From Compostimonas suwonensis (GTDB lineage: Bacteria; Actinomycetota; Actinomycetes; Actinomycetales; Microbacteriaceae), in the NCBI RefSeq assembly GCF_002797855.1, contig NZ_PGFB01000003.1:124001-188000 (forward strand): a stretch of 64,000 nt of DNA, written 5' to 3'. Positions within the stretch are counted from its first letter, which is position 1. Every line of letters begins with the position of its first letter. Both the position numbers and the translations under genes were made by a program. The notes under the pieces are model-generated. The model saw only the letters and a program-made list of their open reading frames with translations, did not search any database and was not told the origin of the DNA. Positions 47,552 to 56,669 of the stretch are shown in pieces.

Positions 47552-48289
47552 CTACGGAGCCGTCGGAGGGGCCGTGTCCGGAGCCGTCGGGGAGGCGTCA
47601 TCCGCGTCGTCGACGGTGTCGCGCCGCACGTGACCGACCACGGCGACGGTGAGGGTGATGGCGGCCGCGATGCCGAGGCCCAGGGCGATGTGCACGTGCA
47701 GCGCGGCGGCCCCGCAGAGCGCGCCGAGGCCGATCAGCAGGACGGCGGCCGCGCGGCGCCTCCACGGCTGCTTCTTGTCGCCGCCGAGCACCGAGTCGGC
47801 GGCGAGGCCGGTGAGGGTCGACGTCACGACGACGGTCGTGACATCCTTCACCGCGATGTGCCGCGCGGTGCCGGCCTGCATGCCCATCGCGAAGCCGAGC
47901 GCGCCCGTCACGATGTACTGCAGGGTCTGCGGCATGTCGCCGACGACTGCCGTCATGACCGTGAGTGCGAGGATGATGGCGGCCACGGCCGTGAAGAGCC
48001 AGGTCGAGTGGATGGTCCAGCCCGCGGCGATGGGCCGAAGCACCCGCCCGGCCACCGTCGCGCCCAGCATAAAGCAGAGCAGCGCGATGACCGGGCCGAC
48101 GACGGGCAGGTCGTCGGCGCCGAGAAGGCCCATGCCGAGGATGACGACGTTGCCGGTCATGTTGCCGGTGAAGACCCGGTCGAGGCCGAGATAGCCGACC
48201 GCGTCGACGAGGCCCGTCGAGAAGGTCAGCGCGAGCATGAGCGTGAGGTGCAGCCGCTCGGGGGGCTTGACGGCAAGGGCCTGATCCAT
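47552..48289 (-). CDS. YoaK/DUF1275 family membrane protein
   Basis: A 245-residue protein with six or so membrane segments. The family motif FTGNMTGNVV is near residue 40 and FAMGMQAGTARHIAVKDVTTVVVT in the middle. The C-terminal tail is acidic with Thr/Ala/Pro repeats. Transport is assumed for the family but the substrate is unknown. Confidence 0.9.
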   Translation of the reverse strand: MDQALAVKPPERLHLTLMLALTFSTGLVDAVGYLGLDRVFTGNMTGNVVILGMGLLGADDLPVVGPVIALLCFMLGATVAGRVLRPIAAGWTIHSTWLFTAVAAIILALTVMTAVVGDMPQTLQYIVTGALGFAMGMQAGTARHIAVKDVTTVVVTSTLTGLAADSVLGGDKKQPWRRRAAAVLLIGLGALCGAAALHVHIALGLGIAAAITLTVAVVGHVRRDTVDDADDASPTAPDTAPPTAP

Positions 48290-48405
48290 GCGAGTTTCCT
48301 TCCGGCCGGCGACACCGTGCCGTGCCCCGGCGACCGTAACGGGCGGGGCCGAGGGTGCTCCCCCTCGCGTCGAACCGCCTGTTCCGCCGACCTAAGCTTG
48401 AGGAT

Positions 48406-49413
48406 ATGACCAATCCCCCCTCCGCCGGGGCTTCGCCGGCGGCCCGGCGTCGGCGCGTGCCTTCGGCCTGGCTCGGCCTCGTGTTCGCCGTCGTCTGCGG
48501 AGCCCTCGTCGCCCTGCAGACGCGCATCAACGGCGAGCTCGGCGTGCGGCTCGACGACGGGTTCACGGCTGCGGTCATCTCGTTCGGCAGCGGTCTGCTC
48601 ATCCTGGCCGTCGTGATGGCGTTCTGGCCGGCCGGTCGTCGCGGTCTGGGGGTCGTGGCGTCGGAGCTGCGCCGGGGCCGCCTGCCGTGGTGGTCGGTGC
48701 TCGGCGGCGGCGCCGGAGCGTTCCTCGTGCTCTCGCAGGGCATCGTGGCGGCGGCTCTCGGCGTCGCCCTCTTCACCGTCGCGATCGTCGCGGGGCAGAC
48801 CGTGAGCGGGCTCGTGCTCGACCGTGTCGGCTTCGGCCCGGGTGGCCGGCGGCCTGTCACGCTGCCGCGACTGCTCGGCGCCGTGCTCGTGCTCGTGGCG
48901 GTCGGCTGGGCGGTCTCCGATCAGCTGCAGCACGACGTGCCGTTCTGGATGCTCCTGCTCCCGCTCATCGCGGGCGTCGGCCTCGCCTGGCAGCAGGCCG
49001 TCAACGCCCGGGTGCGCATCGTCGCCGACAGCGCCCTGACGGCGACGTTCATCAACTTCCTCGTGGGCACCGTCGTGCTCGTGATCGCGATGCTCGTGCA
49101 CGCGCTGTCGGCCGGCTGGCCCGACGCCCTGCCGAGCGACCCCTGGTTGTATCTGGGCGGTGCGATCGGCACGGTCTTCATCGCGGGCGCGGCCGTGCTC
49201 GTGCGGTCGACGGGCGTGCTGCTCTTCGGCCTGGCCTCCGTCGCGGGGCAGCTCCTCGCGGCGCTGCTGATCGATGCGACCTCGCCGACGGCGGCGCAGG
49301 CGATCGATGGCGCGACGATCGGCGGCACCCTTCTCGCCGTCGTCGCGGTGGTGATCGCCGGCATCCGGTGGAGGCGGCGGGCGAGCCCCGCTGCCGGCAG
49401 TGCGCCTCGCTGA
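48406..49413 (+). CDS. DMT-superfamily membrane protein (DUF606/YdcZ type)
   Basis: A 335-residue protein of ten hydrophobic segments in two halves. Each half begins with the DUF606 pattern: ALVALQTRINGELG and LAWQQAVNARVRI. It is probably a small-molecule exporter. TAAGCT (48393-48398) lies 7 nt before the ATG, suggesting a leaderless transcript. Confidence 0.88.
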   Translation: MTNPPSAGASPAARRRRVPSAWLGLVFAVVCGALVALQTRINGELGVRLDDGFTAAVISFGSGLLILAVVMAFWPAGRRGLGVVASELRRGRLPWWSVLGGGAGAFLVLSQGIVAAALGVALFTVAIVAGQTVSGLVLDRVGFGPGGRRPVTLPRLLGAVLVLVAVGWAVSDQLQHDVPFWMLLLPLIAGVGLAWQQAVNARVRIVADSALTATFINFLVGTVVLVIAMLVHALSAGWPDALPSDPWLYLGGAIGTVFIAGAAVLVRSTGVLLFGLASVAGQLLAALLIDATSPTAAQAIDGATIGGTLLAVVAVVIAGIRWRRRASPAAGSAPR

Positions 49414-49444
49414 TCCGTATGCCCCGCTGATCCTCGGGGAGCCC

Positions 49445-49504
49445 TTGACATGCCGCGGGCCTGCGCTAATCTATAACCATTCGCTTCCAAAACGAAATGG
49501 TTAT
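49445..49504 (+). promoter_or_regulatory. Promoter and inverted-repeat operator of the ArsR-type gene
   Basis: TTGACA (49445-49450) and TAATCT (49467-49472) are spaced by 16 bp. Just downstream an inverted repeat ATAACCATTCG (49473-49483) / CGAAATGGTTAT (49493-49504) covers the expected transcription start. The position fits autorepression by the adjacent regulator. Confidence 0.75.
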
Positions 49505-49506
49505 GA

Positions 49507-49878
49507 ATGTCGAACGATGAACTGAGCAGCGTCTTCGCCGCACTCGCCGATCCGACCCGCCGCGCCATCCTGCACCGGCTCACGCAGGGCGACGCGAACG
49601 TGGCCGAGCTCGCCGAGCCCTTCGCGATGAGTCAGCCCGCCGTCTCCAAGCACCTCCGGGTGCTCGAGGGCGCCGGGCTCATCTCGCGCAGCAAAGTCGC
49701 CACCGCCCGGTACAGCCACCTCGAGGCCCGGCCGCTGAAGGAGGCGACGGACTACATGGAACGGTTCCGCCGCTTCTGGAACAGCAGCTTCGACGAGCTC
49801 GACGCCGCCCTCGCCGCCCACACGGCCGACGAGGCCGAGCGCGCAGGGGCAACCGATGGGGAGAAGAACGACGACTGA
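49507..49878 (+). CDS. ArsR-family winged-helix regulator
   Basis: A 123-residue regulator: LADPTRRAILHRLTQGDANVAELA, recognition helix MSQPAVSKHLRVLEGAGLI, then the wing. It lacks the cysteines of the metal-binding ELCVCDL type and resembles the ArsR proteins usually paired with an AHSA1/SRPBCC gene. Only a remnant of such a gene follows. Confidence 0.92.
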   Translation: MSNDELSSVFAALADPTRRAILHRLTQGDANVAELAEPFAMSQPAVSKHLRVLEGAGLISRSKVATARYSHLEARPLKEATDYMERFRRFWNSSFDELDAALAAHTADEAERAGATDGEKNDD

Positions 49879-49893
49879 GCAGGCCCCGCCGAC

Positions 49894-49941
49894 GTGACCG
49901 ACCGCGACGTCTACATCACCCGCCGGGGAGACCGAGCTAGT
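49894..49941 (+). pseudogene. N-terminal remnant of an AHSA1/SRPBCC gene
   Basis: Fifteen nt after the ArsR stop a GTG begins VTDRDVYITR, the usual opening of AHSA1-type SRPBCC proteins. Similarity ends there: the next conserved step (F-D-A-P-R) is missing and the frame runs into the 3' end of the nitroreductase gene on the other strand. About 130 codons are absent. The match is short, so this is tentative. Confidence 0.4.
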
Positions 49942-50488
49942 CGAGCACGGTCAGGAACTTGGCGGCGTCGACGGTCTTGACGCGCGTCTCGCGGTCGCGT
50001 TCGGGCACGCCGCCCACGTAGAGCCAGCCGAGCAGCTGCTCGTTCTTCGCGAGGCCGTGCATCTTCTCGACCGGCTTCGTGCGCGTGTACTCGCCGGTGC
50101 GCCAGAAGACGCCCCAGCCGGCCTCGTCGAGCAGCAGGCTCAGGGTGTGGGCGACGCCGGAGGCGACGGCCGACTGCTCCCACTTCGCCACCTTGCGGCT
50201 GGGGTGGTGCGAGACGACGATCGCGAGCAGGAGCGACGCTCGCAGCGGTTTCGCCGCGAGCTTCTCGGCCTCCGAGCCGCGGGCGTGGGCACCCTTCGCG
50301 AGCGCCGCGCCGAGACGATTGCGCGCGTCGCCGCGCAGCTCGATGATGCGCCACGGCTCGAGCGAGCTGTGGTCGGCGACACGGCCGGCCGCCGCCACGA
50401 GGGGCAGCAGCTCCTCGTGGCTCGGGGCGTCGTCTGTCACCCGCGAGTGCGAGCGACGGCGTGCCGCGGCATCCAGGGCCGATGTCAC
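49937..50488 (-). CDS. Nitroreductase-family protein
   Basis: A 183-residue FMN-dependent nitroreductase fold: RVADHSSLEPWRIIEL, AIVVSHHPSRKVAKWEQSAVASGVAHTL and a C-terminal LGWLYVGGVPER. It is short but complete for the YdjA-like group. The electron acceptor is unknown. It starts at GTG 7 nt after msrB and is probably co-transcribed with it, which suggests a redox-stress role. Confidence 0.88.
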   Translation of the reverse strand: MTSALDAAARRRSHSRVTDDAPSHEELLPLVAAAGRVADHSSLEPWRIIELRGDARNRLGAALAKGAHARGSEAEKLAAKPLRASLLLAIVVSHHPSRKVAKWEQSAVASGVAHTLSLLLDEAGWGVFWRTGEYTRTKPVEKMHGLAKNEQLLGWLYVGGVPERDRETRVKTVDAAKFLTVLD

Positions 50489-50495
50489 CGTGCGC

Positions 50496-50933
50496 CTACT
50501 CCGCCGGCGTGAAGCCGAGGGCGAGGGAGTTCATGCAGTAGCGGTCGCCCGTGGGGGTGCCGAAGCCGTCGGGGAAGACGTGGCCGAGGTGGGAGTCGCA
50601 GTTCGCGCAGCGCACCTCGGTGCGCACCTCGCCGAGCGAGTGGTCTTCGAGCAGGCGGACAGCGGTGGGGTCGACCGACTCGTAGAAGCTCGGCCAGCCG
50701 CATCCGGAGTCGAACTTGGTGCCGCTCTTGAAGAGCTCGGTGCCGCACGCCGCACACGTGTAGAGGCCGGCGCGGCTCTCGTCGAGCAGTTCGCCCGTCC
50801 ACGGGCGTTCCGTCGCGGCCTCGCGCAGCACGGCGTATTGCTCGGGGCTGAGCTCTTCGCGCCACTGCTCGTCGGTCTTCGACGCGGGGCTAGCCTGGGC
50901 CACGGAGCTGTCCGGAGACACGGAGTCGTTCAT
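50496..50933 (-). CDS. msrB: Peptide-methionine (R)-S-oxide reductase
   Basis: MsrB repairs methionine-R-sulfoxide in proteins. It has 145 residues with zinc pairs CAAC and CANC, the GCGWPSFY segment and the catalytic cysteine in [12 protein letters not shown]. The ATG at 50931-50933 follows GAAGGGA. It is divergent from the acetyltransferase gene. Confidence 0.96.
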   Translation of the reverse strand: MNDSVSPDSSVAQASPASKTDEQWREELSPEQYAVLREAATERPWTGELLDESRAGLYTCAACGTELFKSGTKFDSGCGWPSFYESVDPTAVRLLEDHSLGEVRTEVRCANCDSHLGHVFPDGFGTPTGDRYCMNSLALGFTPAE

Positions 50934-51000
50934 CGGGGTTCCCTTCGGGAGACGTTTCGGACGCACGGCAGCGACCACCTATAAGACTAAACTCGCACGG

Positions 51001-51504
51001 GTGCCGCACAATTCCGTTTTTCGAAAGTCGTGGAGCGAACTCACGACCGACGAGGTCTACGAGATAGCCCGGCTTCGCACGAACGTGTTCTATCGCGAGC
51101 AGCACGTCGACGACGACGAGCTCGACGGCCGGGACCGCGAGTCGCACACCGTGCACGTCTGGATCGGCGACGAGCGCGGTGCCGCCGCGTATCTGAGGGT
51201 GCTGCGCGATGCGGTTCCCGAGCACCGGGACGCTCGCACCGTCATCGGTCGCGTCGTCGTCCGCGCCGATCGCCGAGGCGAGGGGCTCGCCCAACTCCTG
51301 ATGGACGAGGTGCTGCGGACCATGGGGGAGTCGCCCATGCTCCTGCACGCCCAGGAGTACATCACGCCGCTCTACGCGAAGTTCGGCTTCGTGCCGTTCG
51401 GCGAGGTGTACGAGGAGGCGGGGATCCCGCATCTCTCGATGTACAGGGGCGGCGCGGCATCCGACGCGCGCGGTGCCGGAACACATACCGGGAAGCAACC
51501 CTAA
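51001..51504 (+). CDS. ElaA-like GNAT acetyltransferase
   Basis: A 167-residue GNAT protein with the ElaA pattern: ELTTDEVYEIARLRTNVFYREQ at the N-terminus, acetyl-CoA loop VRADRRGEGLAQLLM, and the C-terminal FGEVYEEAGIPHLSMYR. The substrate is unknown. TAAACT (50988-50993) lies 7 nt before the GTG, so the transcript is probably leaderless. Confidence 0.88.
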   Translation: MPHNSVFRKSWSELTTDEVYEIARLRTNVFYREQHVDDDELDGRDRESHTVHVWIGDERGAAAYLRVLRDAVPEHRDARTVIGRVVVRADRRGEGLAQLLMDEVLRTMGESPMLLHAQEYITPLYAKFGFVPFGEVYEEAGIPHLSMYRGGAASDARGAGTHTGKQP

Positions 51505-51518
51505 GGTTAGCCTTACCA
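51499..51518. promoter_or_regulatory. DtxR/IdeR-like iron box 1 of the htaA-like gene
   Basis: CTAAGGTTAGCCTTACC agrees with 15 of 19 positions of the TTAGGTTAGCCTAACCTAA consensus. It lies just upstream of a TTGACA -35 element at 51524-51529. Confidence 0.8.
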
Positions 51519-51556
51519 ATTCTTTGACATCGGCCGAGGCTGTCGCATAGGGTCAG

Positions 51557-51576
51557 AGGTAAGCCTAGCCTTAGCT
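51557..51576. promoter_or_regulatory. DtxR/IdeR-like iron box 2 of the htaA-like gene
   Basis: AGGTAAGCCTAGCCTTAGC agrees with about 13 of 19 consensus positions and covers the expected transcription start (TTGACA, 16 bp, CATAGG at 51546-51551). Two boxes flanking a promoter is a common iron-repression layout. Confidence 0.7.
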
Positions 51577-51666
51577 GGGTTGATCCCCCATTGTTCCTGC
51601 GGCCGTCTGCGCGGTCTGTTCTGCGCGCGCCCGTGAGGAACGCTCGACCTGGAGTGCCCCAGACCC

Positions 51667-54600
51667 GTGAAGAAGACCGCCACATATCGTTCCCTCGTCC
51701 GTCGTGCCGTCGCTGCGGTCGTCGCTTCGCTGCTCGTCGTGGGGGGCTCCGCTCTCGCGGCCCCCGCAGCGTTCGCCGACGAACTCGCCCCGACCGCGAC
51801 ATCCGCTCCTGCTCCCGACTCGGCCGTGCCCGACGAACCAGCGCAGGATGTCGCGGAGCAGCCCGCGCCCGAGGAGACGCCGGTAGCCGAGGCTCCGCCC
51901 GAGGAGACGCCGGTCGCCGAGGCTCCCGTTCAGGCCACCGAGGCCCCGATCGAGGCAGCCGAGCCCGAGGCTCCCGCTGCTGTCGAGGCGGCTCCCGCCC
52001 CGACCGTGCAGGCGCTCGTCGCCGATGCGGCTCCGGTTGCCGAGTTGACCGTGTCGAAGACGTCGGGTCTGGATCCTGCGGGTGAGGAGATCACCGTTTC
52101 GGGTACGGGTTATGAGATCAACACGGGTGGTATCTACGCGCAAATCGGGTGGCTGAAGGAGGGCGAGTGGACGCCCGTCTCCGCTGATGACACGCGTGCG
52201 GCGAACCGGACGAACGCTTATGCGGCTTTGGTGGGTTCCGGTTTCCCGGGTCAGCCTGAGTGGACGGTGGCGCCGGATGGTTCGGGTTCGTTCACCTGGA
52301 CGGTGACGGTCACGAAGGCTGCGCTCGATGCGAAGAAGAAGGACGGCTACGTCCTGGCGGCGTTCACCTTGGGGTCGCATTCGAACTGGATTCAGCCGGC
52401 GAACGAGCGTTTCGTCGCGCTGAGCTTCGCCGAGCCGGCGCCGGTTGCCGAGCTCTCCGTGTCGAAGACATCCGGTCTGGACCCTGCGGGTGAGGAGATC
52501 ACGGTTTCGGGTACGGGTTATGAGATCAACACGGGTGGTATCTATGCGCAGATCGGGTGGTTGAAGGCCGGCGAGTGGACGCCCGTCTCCGCTGACGACA
52601 CGCGTGCCGCCAACCGGACGAACGCTTATGCGGCGTTGGTGGGTTCTGGTTTCCCGGGTCAGCCTGAGTGGACGGTGGCGCCGGATGGTTCGGGTTCGTT
52701 CACCTGGACGGTGACGGTCACGAAGGCTGCGCTCGATGCGAAGAAGAAGGACGGCTACACGCTCGCGGCATTCACCCTGGGTTCGCACTCGAACTGGGTC
52801 CAGCCGGCGAATGAGCGTTTTGTGCCGCTGAGCTTCGCCGATGCGGCTCCGGTTGCCGAGTTGACCGTGTCGAAGACGTCCGGTCTGGATCCCGCTGGTG
52901 AGGAGATCACCGTTTCGGGTACGGGTTATGAGATCAACACGGGTGGTATCTATGCGCAGATCGGATGGCTGAAGGCGGATGCCTGGACCCCGCTCTCGGC
53001 GGACGATACCCGTGCTGAGAACCGGACGAATGCCTATGCGGCTTTGGTGGGTTCTGGTTTCCCGGGTCAGCCCGAGTGGACGGTGGCGCCCGATGGTTCG
53101 GGTTCGTTCTCGTGGACGGTGACGGTCACGAAGGCGGCTCTGGATGCGAAGAAGAAGGACGGCTATACGCTCGCGGCATTCACCTTGGGGTCGCATTCGA
53201 ACTGGATTCAGCCGGCGAACGAGCGTTTCGTCGCTCTGAGCTTCGCCGAGCCGGCCCCGGTTGCCGAGTTGACCGTGTCGAAGACGTCCGGTCTGAATCC
53301 TGCGGGTGAGGAGATCACGGTCTCGGGTACGGGTTATGAGATCAACACGGGTGGTATTTACGCGCAGATCGGATGGTTGAAGGCGGATGCCTGGACCCCG
53401 CTCTCCGCGGACGATACCCGTGCTGAGAACCGCACCAATGCCTATGCGGCGCTGATCGGGTCCGGCTTCCCGGGTCAGCCGCTGTGGGTGGTCGCTCCGG
53501 ATGGTTCGGGTTCGTTCTCGTGGACGGTGACGGTCACGAAGGCGGCTCTGGACGCGAAGAAGAAGGACGGTTTCGTCCTGGCGGCGTTCACGCTCGGGTC
53601 CCACATGAATTGGATTCAGCCGGCGAACGAGCGCTTTGTGCCGCTGAGCTTCGCCGAGCCCGCCCCGACTGCCGAGCTCTCCGTATCGAAGACATCCGGC
53701 CTGAATCCTGCGGGTGAGGAGATCACCGTTTCGGGTACGGGTTATGAGATCAACACGGGCGGCATCTACGCGCAGATCGGGTGGCTGAAGGCGGATGCCT
53801 GGACCCCGCTCTCCGCGGACGATACCCGTGCTGAGAACCGCACCAATGCCTATGCGGCGCTGATCGGGTCCGGCTTCCCGGGTCAGCCGCTGTGGGTGGT
53901 CGCGCCGGATGGTTCGGGTTCGTTCTCGTGGACGGTGACGGTCACGAAGGCTGCGCTCGATGCGAAGAAGAAGGACGGCTACACGCTCGCGGCATTCACC
54001 CTGGGTTCGCACTCGAACTGGGTCCAGCCGGCGAATGAGCGTTTTGTGCCGCTGAGCTTCGCCGATGCGGCTCCGGTTGCCGAGTTGACCGTGTCGAAGA
54101 CGTCCGGTCTGGATCCCGCTGGTGAGGAGATCACCGTTTCGGGTACGGGTTATGAGATCAACACGGGTGGTATCTATGCGCAGATCGGGTGGCTGAAGGC
54201 CGATGAGTGGACCCCGTTGTCCGCTGATGACACGCGTGCTGAGAACCGCACCAATGCCTATGCGGCCCTCATCGGCTCCGGTTTCCCTGGTCAGCCTGAG
54301 TGGACGGTCGCCGAAGACGGCTCCGGTTCGTTCTCGTGGACGGTGACGGTCACGAAGGCTGCGCTCGATGCGAAGAAGAAGGACGGTTTCGTTCTGGCGG
54401 CGTTCACGCTGGGTTCGCACAGCAATTGGATCCAGCCGGCGAATGAGCGTTTTGTGCCGCTGAGCTTCGCCGAGCCGGCTGCGACGCCCCGCATCACGGT
54501 CAGCCCGGCCACGGGTGTGAACCCGGCCGCCGCCACGACCTTCACGGTCACCGGCTCGAACTTCACGGGTCCGGGCGCCGCGAACGGCGTCTACGTCAAT

Positions 54601-56481
54601 GTGGGCGCGAAGAGCGCGTGGCAGCCCGGGCAGGTGCCGGACGCCTCGGGCTTCCTCGCGACCACGTGGGTCATGCCGAACCAGGTCGTGGGCGGCTCGT
54701 TCACGACGACCGTCACGGTTCCCGCCGGCACCTTCGACAAGAACCTGAGCTACGGCGTCTCGACCTTCGCAGCTCACGGTCTGTCGATCACGAACCGCTC
54801 GCTGGACACCTACACGCCGATCTCCTTCCGCGACGTCACGCAGCCGACCGATCCGCCGACCACGCCTCCCACGACCCCGCCGACGGCACCGCCCGTGCCG
54901 CCGACCGACCCCGTGGTCAACCCGGTTCCCGTGCCGTCGGGCTCGCTGAGCTGGGGCGTCAAGGACAGCTTCCGCAGCTACATCCCGACGATCGCCAAGG
55001 GCACGATCACGGTGGGCAACGGCGCGACGAGCTCCGGCGACTCCTACCAGTTCGGCCAGATCGAGGGCGGCGACTACAACGCGGCCACCGGAACGGGCAC
55101 CGCTCGCTACACCGGCTCCGTGCGCTTCTACGGCCACGCCGGTGCGCTCGACCTCACCTTCTCCTCACCGCAGGTGCGGGTGAGCTCGGCGTCGTCGGCC
55201 GATCTGCTCTTCACGGTCAACGGCTCGCAGGTCACGCTCGCATCCATCGACCTGTCGAGCGCGAGCAGGTCCGGCAGCGACGGCGCGGTGCGCTACTCGG
55301 GCGCGCCGGTCACGCTCACCGCCGCAGGCTCGACGGCTTTCGCGGGCTTCTACCCCGCGGGCCAGTCCCTCGACCCGATCAGCTTCACGATCGGCTCGCC
55401 GGGCGCCGCGCCCTCGGGCACGACCGGCACCGTGACATCCGCTGCGGTCGTCACGACCGTGACGCCCCCGGCGACCCCGCCCGCCTCGACCGGCATCGAA
55501 CTGGATGCCGCGACGATGCAGACGCTCGTCACGGGTGGCGAGGTCACGATCAGCGTCGACGGCTTCCAGCCGAACGAGGAGGGCATCATGGTCGTCGTCT
55601 ACTCGACGCCCACCGTGCTCGCCCGCGACCTCGTGGCCGACGCGAACGGCGTCGTGACCTGGACGGGCAAGCTGCCCTTCGACCTGAGCGGGCAGCACAC
55701 GCTCACCTTCCAGGGCTCGATCAGCAAGGGCGTCGTGCTCGACATCCCGGTCAAGGTGCTCAAGAACGCGAGCGCCTGCGCCGTCACGGGCGGCACCCTC
55801 ACCTGGGGCTTCAAGGAATCGTTCCGCTCGTACATCAGCGGCTCGATCGCCAACGGCGAGTGGACGGTCACCGACGGCGCGAGCTACGAGACGCCCGACT
55901 TCTCGTGGGCGAACGGCACGGGCGGCATCGACCCGGCCACGGATGCCGGCAACGTCGCGTTCACCGGCGCGATCACCTTCACCGGGCACGGCGGTGTGCT
56001 CAACACGACCGTCGCCAACCCGCGCATCGAGCTCGTCGACGAGAGCATCGGATACATCGTGCTCGACGTGACCGGAACGACCCAGGAGGGCGCCCCGGTC
56101 TCGGCGACCGGCGTGCGCTTCGTCGAGCTCGACCTCGCATCCGGCGAGCCCGGCGGCGAGGGCGAGGGCGCCACGTCGCTCTCGAACGTGCCCGCGACGC
56201 TCACGGCGGAAGGCGCCGCCGCGTTCGGCACCTACCCCGAGGGTGAGGCGTTCGACCCGGTGAGCTACACGATCGAGACCGCGGACTGCGCGACGACGGT
56301 CGTCGATGACGACCCCGAGGCACAGGATGCCGCGAGCAGCACCACGACCGCGTCGCCCGAGCTCGCCTCGTCGACCGATCTCAGCTGGCTGATCTGGCTC
56401 ATCGTCGCCTTCGTCGTGGTGGTCGCCGCGATCGTGGCCCTGCTCGTGGTGCGCAACCGCCGCAAGGGCGCCGCCGAGTAG
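51667..56481 (+). CDS. HtaA-domain heme-binding surface protein with six tandem repeats
   Basis: A 1604-residue membrane-anchored surface protein: signal peptide (cleavage after about residue 37), acidic Ala/Pro/Glu-rich segment to 123, six 136-residue repeats (124-939) each opening VAEL(T/S)VSKTSGL, a divergent seventh Ig-like unit (to about 1055), Pro/Thr linker, HtaA domain 1 from LSWGVKDSFRSYI (about 1092-1250), an Ig-like domain, HtaA domain 2 from LTWGFKESFRSYI (about 1375-1540), and a C-terminal membrane helix (1573-1596) with basic tail. HtaA domains bind heme in corynebacteria. It has iron boxes upstream. No LPxTG is present. Confidence 0.92.
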   Translation: MKKTATYRSLVRRAVAAVVASLLVVGGSALAAPAAFADELAPTATSAPAPDSAVPDEPAQDVAEQPAPEETPVAEAPPEETPVAEAPVQATEAPIEAAEPEAPAAVEAAPAPTVQALVADAAPVAELTVSKTSGLDPAGEEITVSGTGYEINTGGIYAQIGWLKEGEWTPVSADDTRAANRTNAYAALVGSGFPGQPEWTVAPDGSGSFTWTVTVTKAALDAKKKDGYVLAAFTLGSHSNWIQPANERFVALSFAEPAPVAELSVSKTSGLDPAGEEITVSGTGYEINTGGIYAQIGWLKAGEWTPVSADDTRAANRTNAYAALVGSGFPGQPEWTVAPDGSGSFTWTVTVTKAALDAKKKDGYTLAAFTLGSHSNWVQPANERFVPLSFADAAPVAELTVSKTSGLDPAGEEITVSGTGYEINTGGIYAQIGWLKADAWTPLSADDTRAENRTNAYAALVGSGFPGQPEWTVAPDGSGSFSWTVTVTKAALDAKKKDGYTLAAFTLGSHSNWIQPANERFVALSFAEPAPVAELTVSKTSGLNPAGEEITVSGTGYEINTGGIYAQIGWLKADAWTPLSADDTRAENRTNAYAALIGSGFPGQPLWVVAPDGSGSFSWTVTVTKAALDAKKKDGFVLAAFTLGSHMNWIQPANERFVPLSFAEPAPTAELSVSKTSGLNPAGEEITVSGTGYEINTGGIYAQIGWLKADAWTPLSADDTRAENRTNAYAALIGSGFPGQPLWVVAPDGSGSFSWTVTVTKAALDAKKKDGYTLAAFTLGSHSNWVQPANERFVPLSFADAAPVAELTVSKTSGLDPAGEEITVSGTGYEINTGGIYAQIGWLKADEWTPLSADDTRAENRTNAYAALIGSGFPGQPEWTVAEDGSGSFSWTVTVTKAALDAKKKDGFVLAAFTLGSHSNWIQPANERFVPLSFAEPAATPRITVSPATGVNPAAATTFTVTGSNFTGPGAANGVYVNVGAKSAWQPGQVPDASGFLATTWVMPNQVVGGSFTTTVTVPAGTFDKNLSYGVSTFAAHGLSITNRSLDTYTPISFRDVTQPTDPPTTPPTTPPTAPPVPPTDPVVNPVPVPSGSLSWGVKDSFRSYIPTIAKGTITVGNGATSSGDSYQFGQIEGGDYNAATGTGTARYTGSVRFYGHAGALDLTFSSPQVRVSSASSADLLFTVNGSQVTLASIDLSSASRSGSDGAVRYSGAPVTLTAAGSTAFAGFYPAGQSLDPISFTIGSPGAAPSGTTGTVTSAAVVTTVTPPATPPASTGIELDAATMQTLVTGGEVTISVDGFQPNEEGIMVVVYSTPTVLARDLVADANGVVTWTGKLPFDLSGQHTLTFQGSISKGVVLDIPVKVLKNASACAVTGGTLTWGFKESFRSYISGSIANGEWTVTDGASYETPDFSWANGTGGIDPATDAGNVAFTGAITFTGHGGVLNTTVANPRIELVDESIGYIVLDVTGTTQEGAPVSATGVRFVELDLASGEPGGEGEGATSLSNVPATLTAEGAAAFGTYPEGEAFDPVSYTIETADCATTVVDDDPEAQDAASSTTTASPELASSTDLSWLIWLIVAFVVVVAAIVALLVVRNRRKGAAE
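52036..54483 (+). repeat. Six tandem 408-bp in-frame repeats
   Basis: Units start at 52036, 52444, 52852, 53260, 53668 and 54076, each exactly 408 bp with no length change. Identity is very high; long stretches such as the run GGTTATGAGATCAACACGGG recur in all. Alternative segments (VAPDGSGSF or VAEDGSGSF; EWTV or LWVV) are shuffled among units, which points to recombination between them. Confidence 0.95.
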
Positions 56482-56490
56482 CACACGCAC

Positions 56491-56530
56491 GGCGGAGGGC
56501 GGGCATCCATTCGGGTGCCCGCCCTCCGCC
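56491..56530 (+). terminator. Terminator of the htaA-like gene
   Basis: A perfect 15-bp stem GGCGGAGGGCGGGCA / TGCCCGCCCTCCGCC with a 10-nt loop begins 10 nt after the stop. Confidence 0.8.
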
Positions 56531-56549
56531 GTGCCCGCACTTCGACGCC

Positions 56550-56618
56550 GCGAGTCGCGCCACATCGTCCCAAACCGTCGCAACTTGCGAAGGTTTGGGA
56601 CGATGTGGCGCGACTCGC
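56550..56618. repeat. Long intergenic palindrome (27-bp perfect arms)
   Basis: Arms 56550-56576 and 56592-56618 are perfectly complementary. The centre TCGCAA C TTGCGA is itself palindromic, so nearly all 69 nt fold. It lies between the convergent htaA-like and hmuT-like genes. Confidence 0.9.
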
Positions 56619-56669
56619 ATCGCGGAACGGAAACCGGCGCCGGAACCGGCGTCGCGACAGAGCCGCGTG

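Noticed and set aside
51571-55137. A 1188-residue open frame antisense to the surface protein, with repetitive Arg-rich sequence
   Set aside because: It mirrors the 408-bp repeats of the sense gene, is extremely Arg/Leu-rich and lacks recognisable domains; it is a by-product of high GC and repeat structure.
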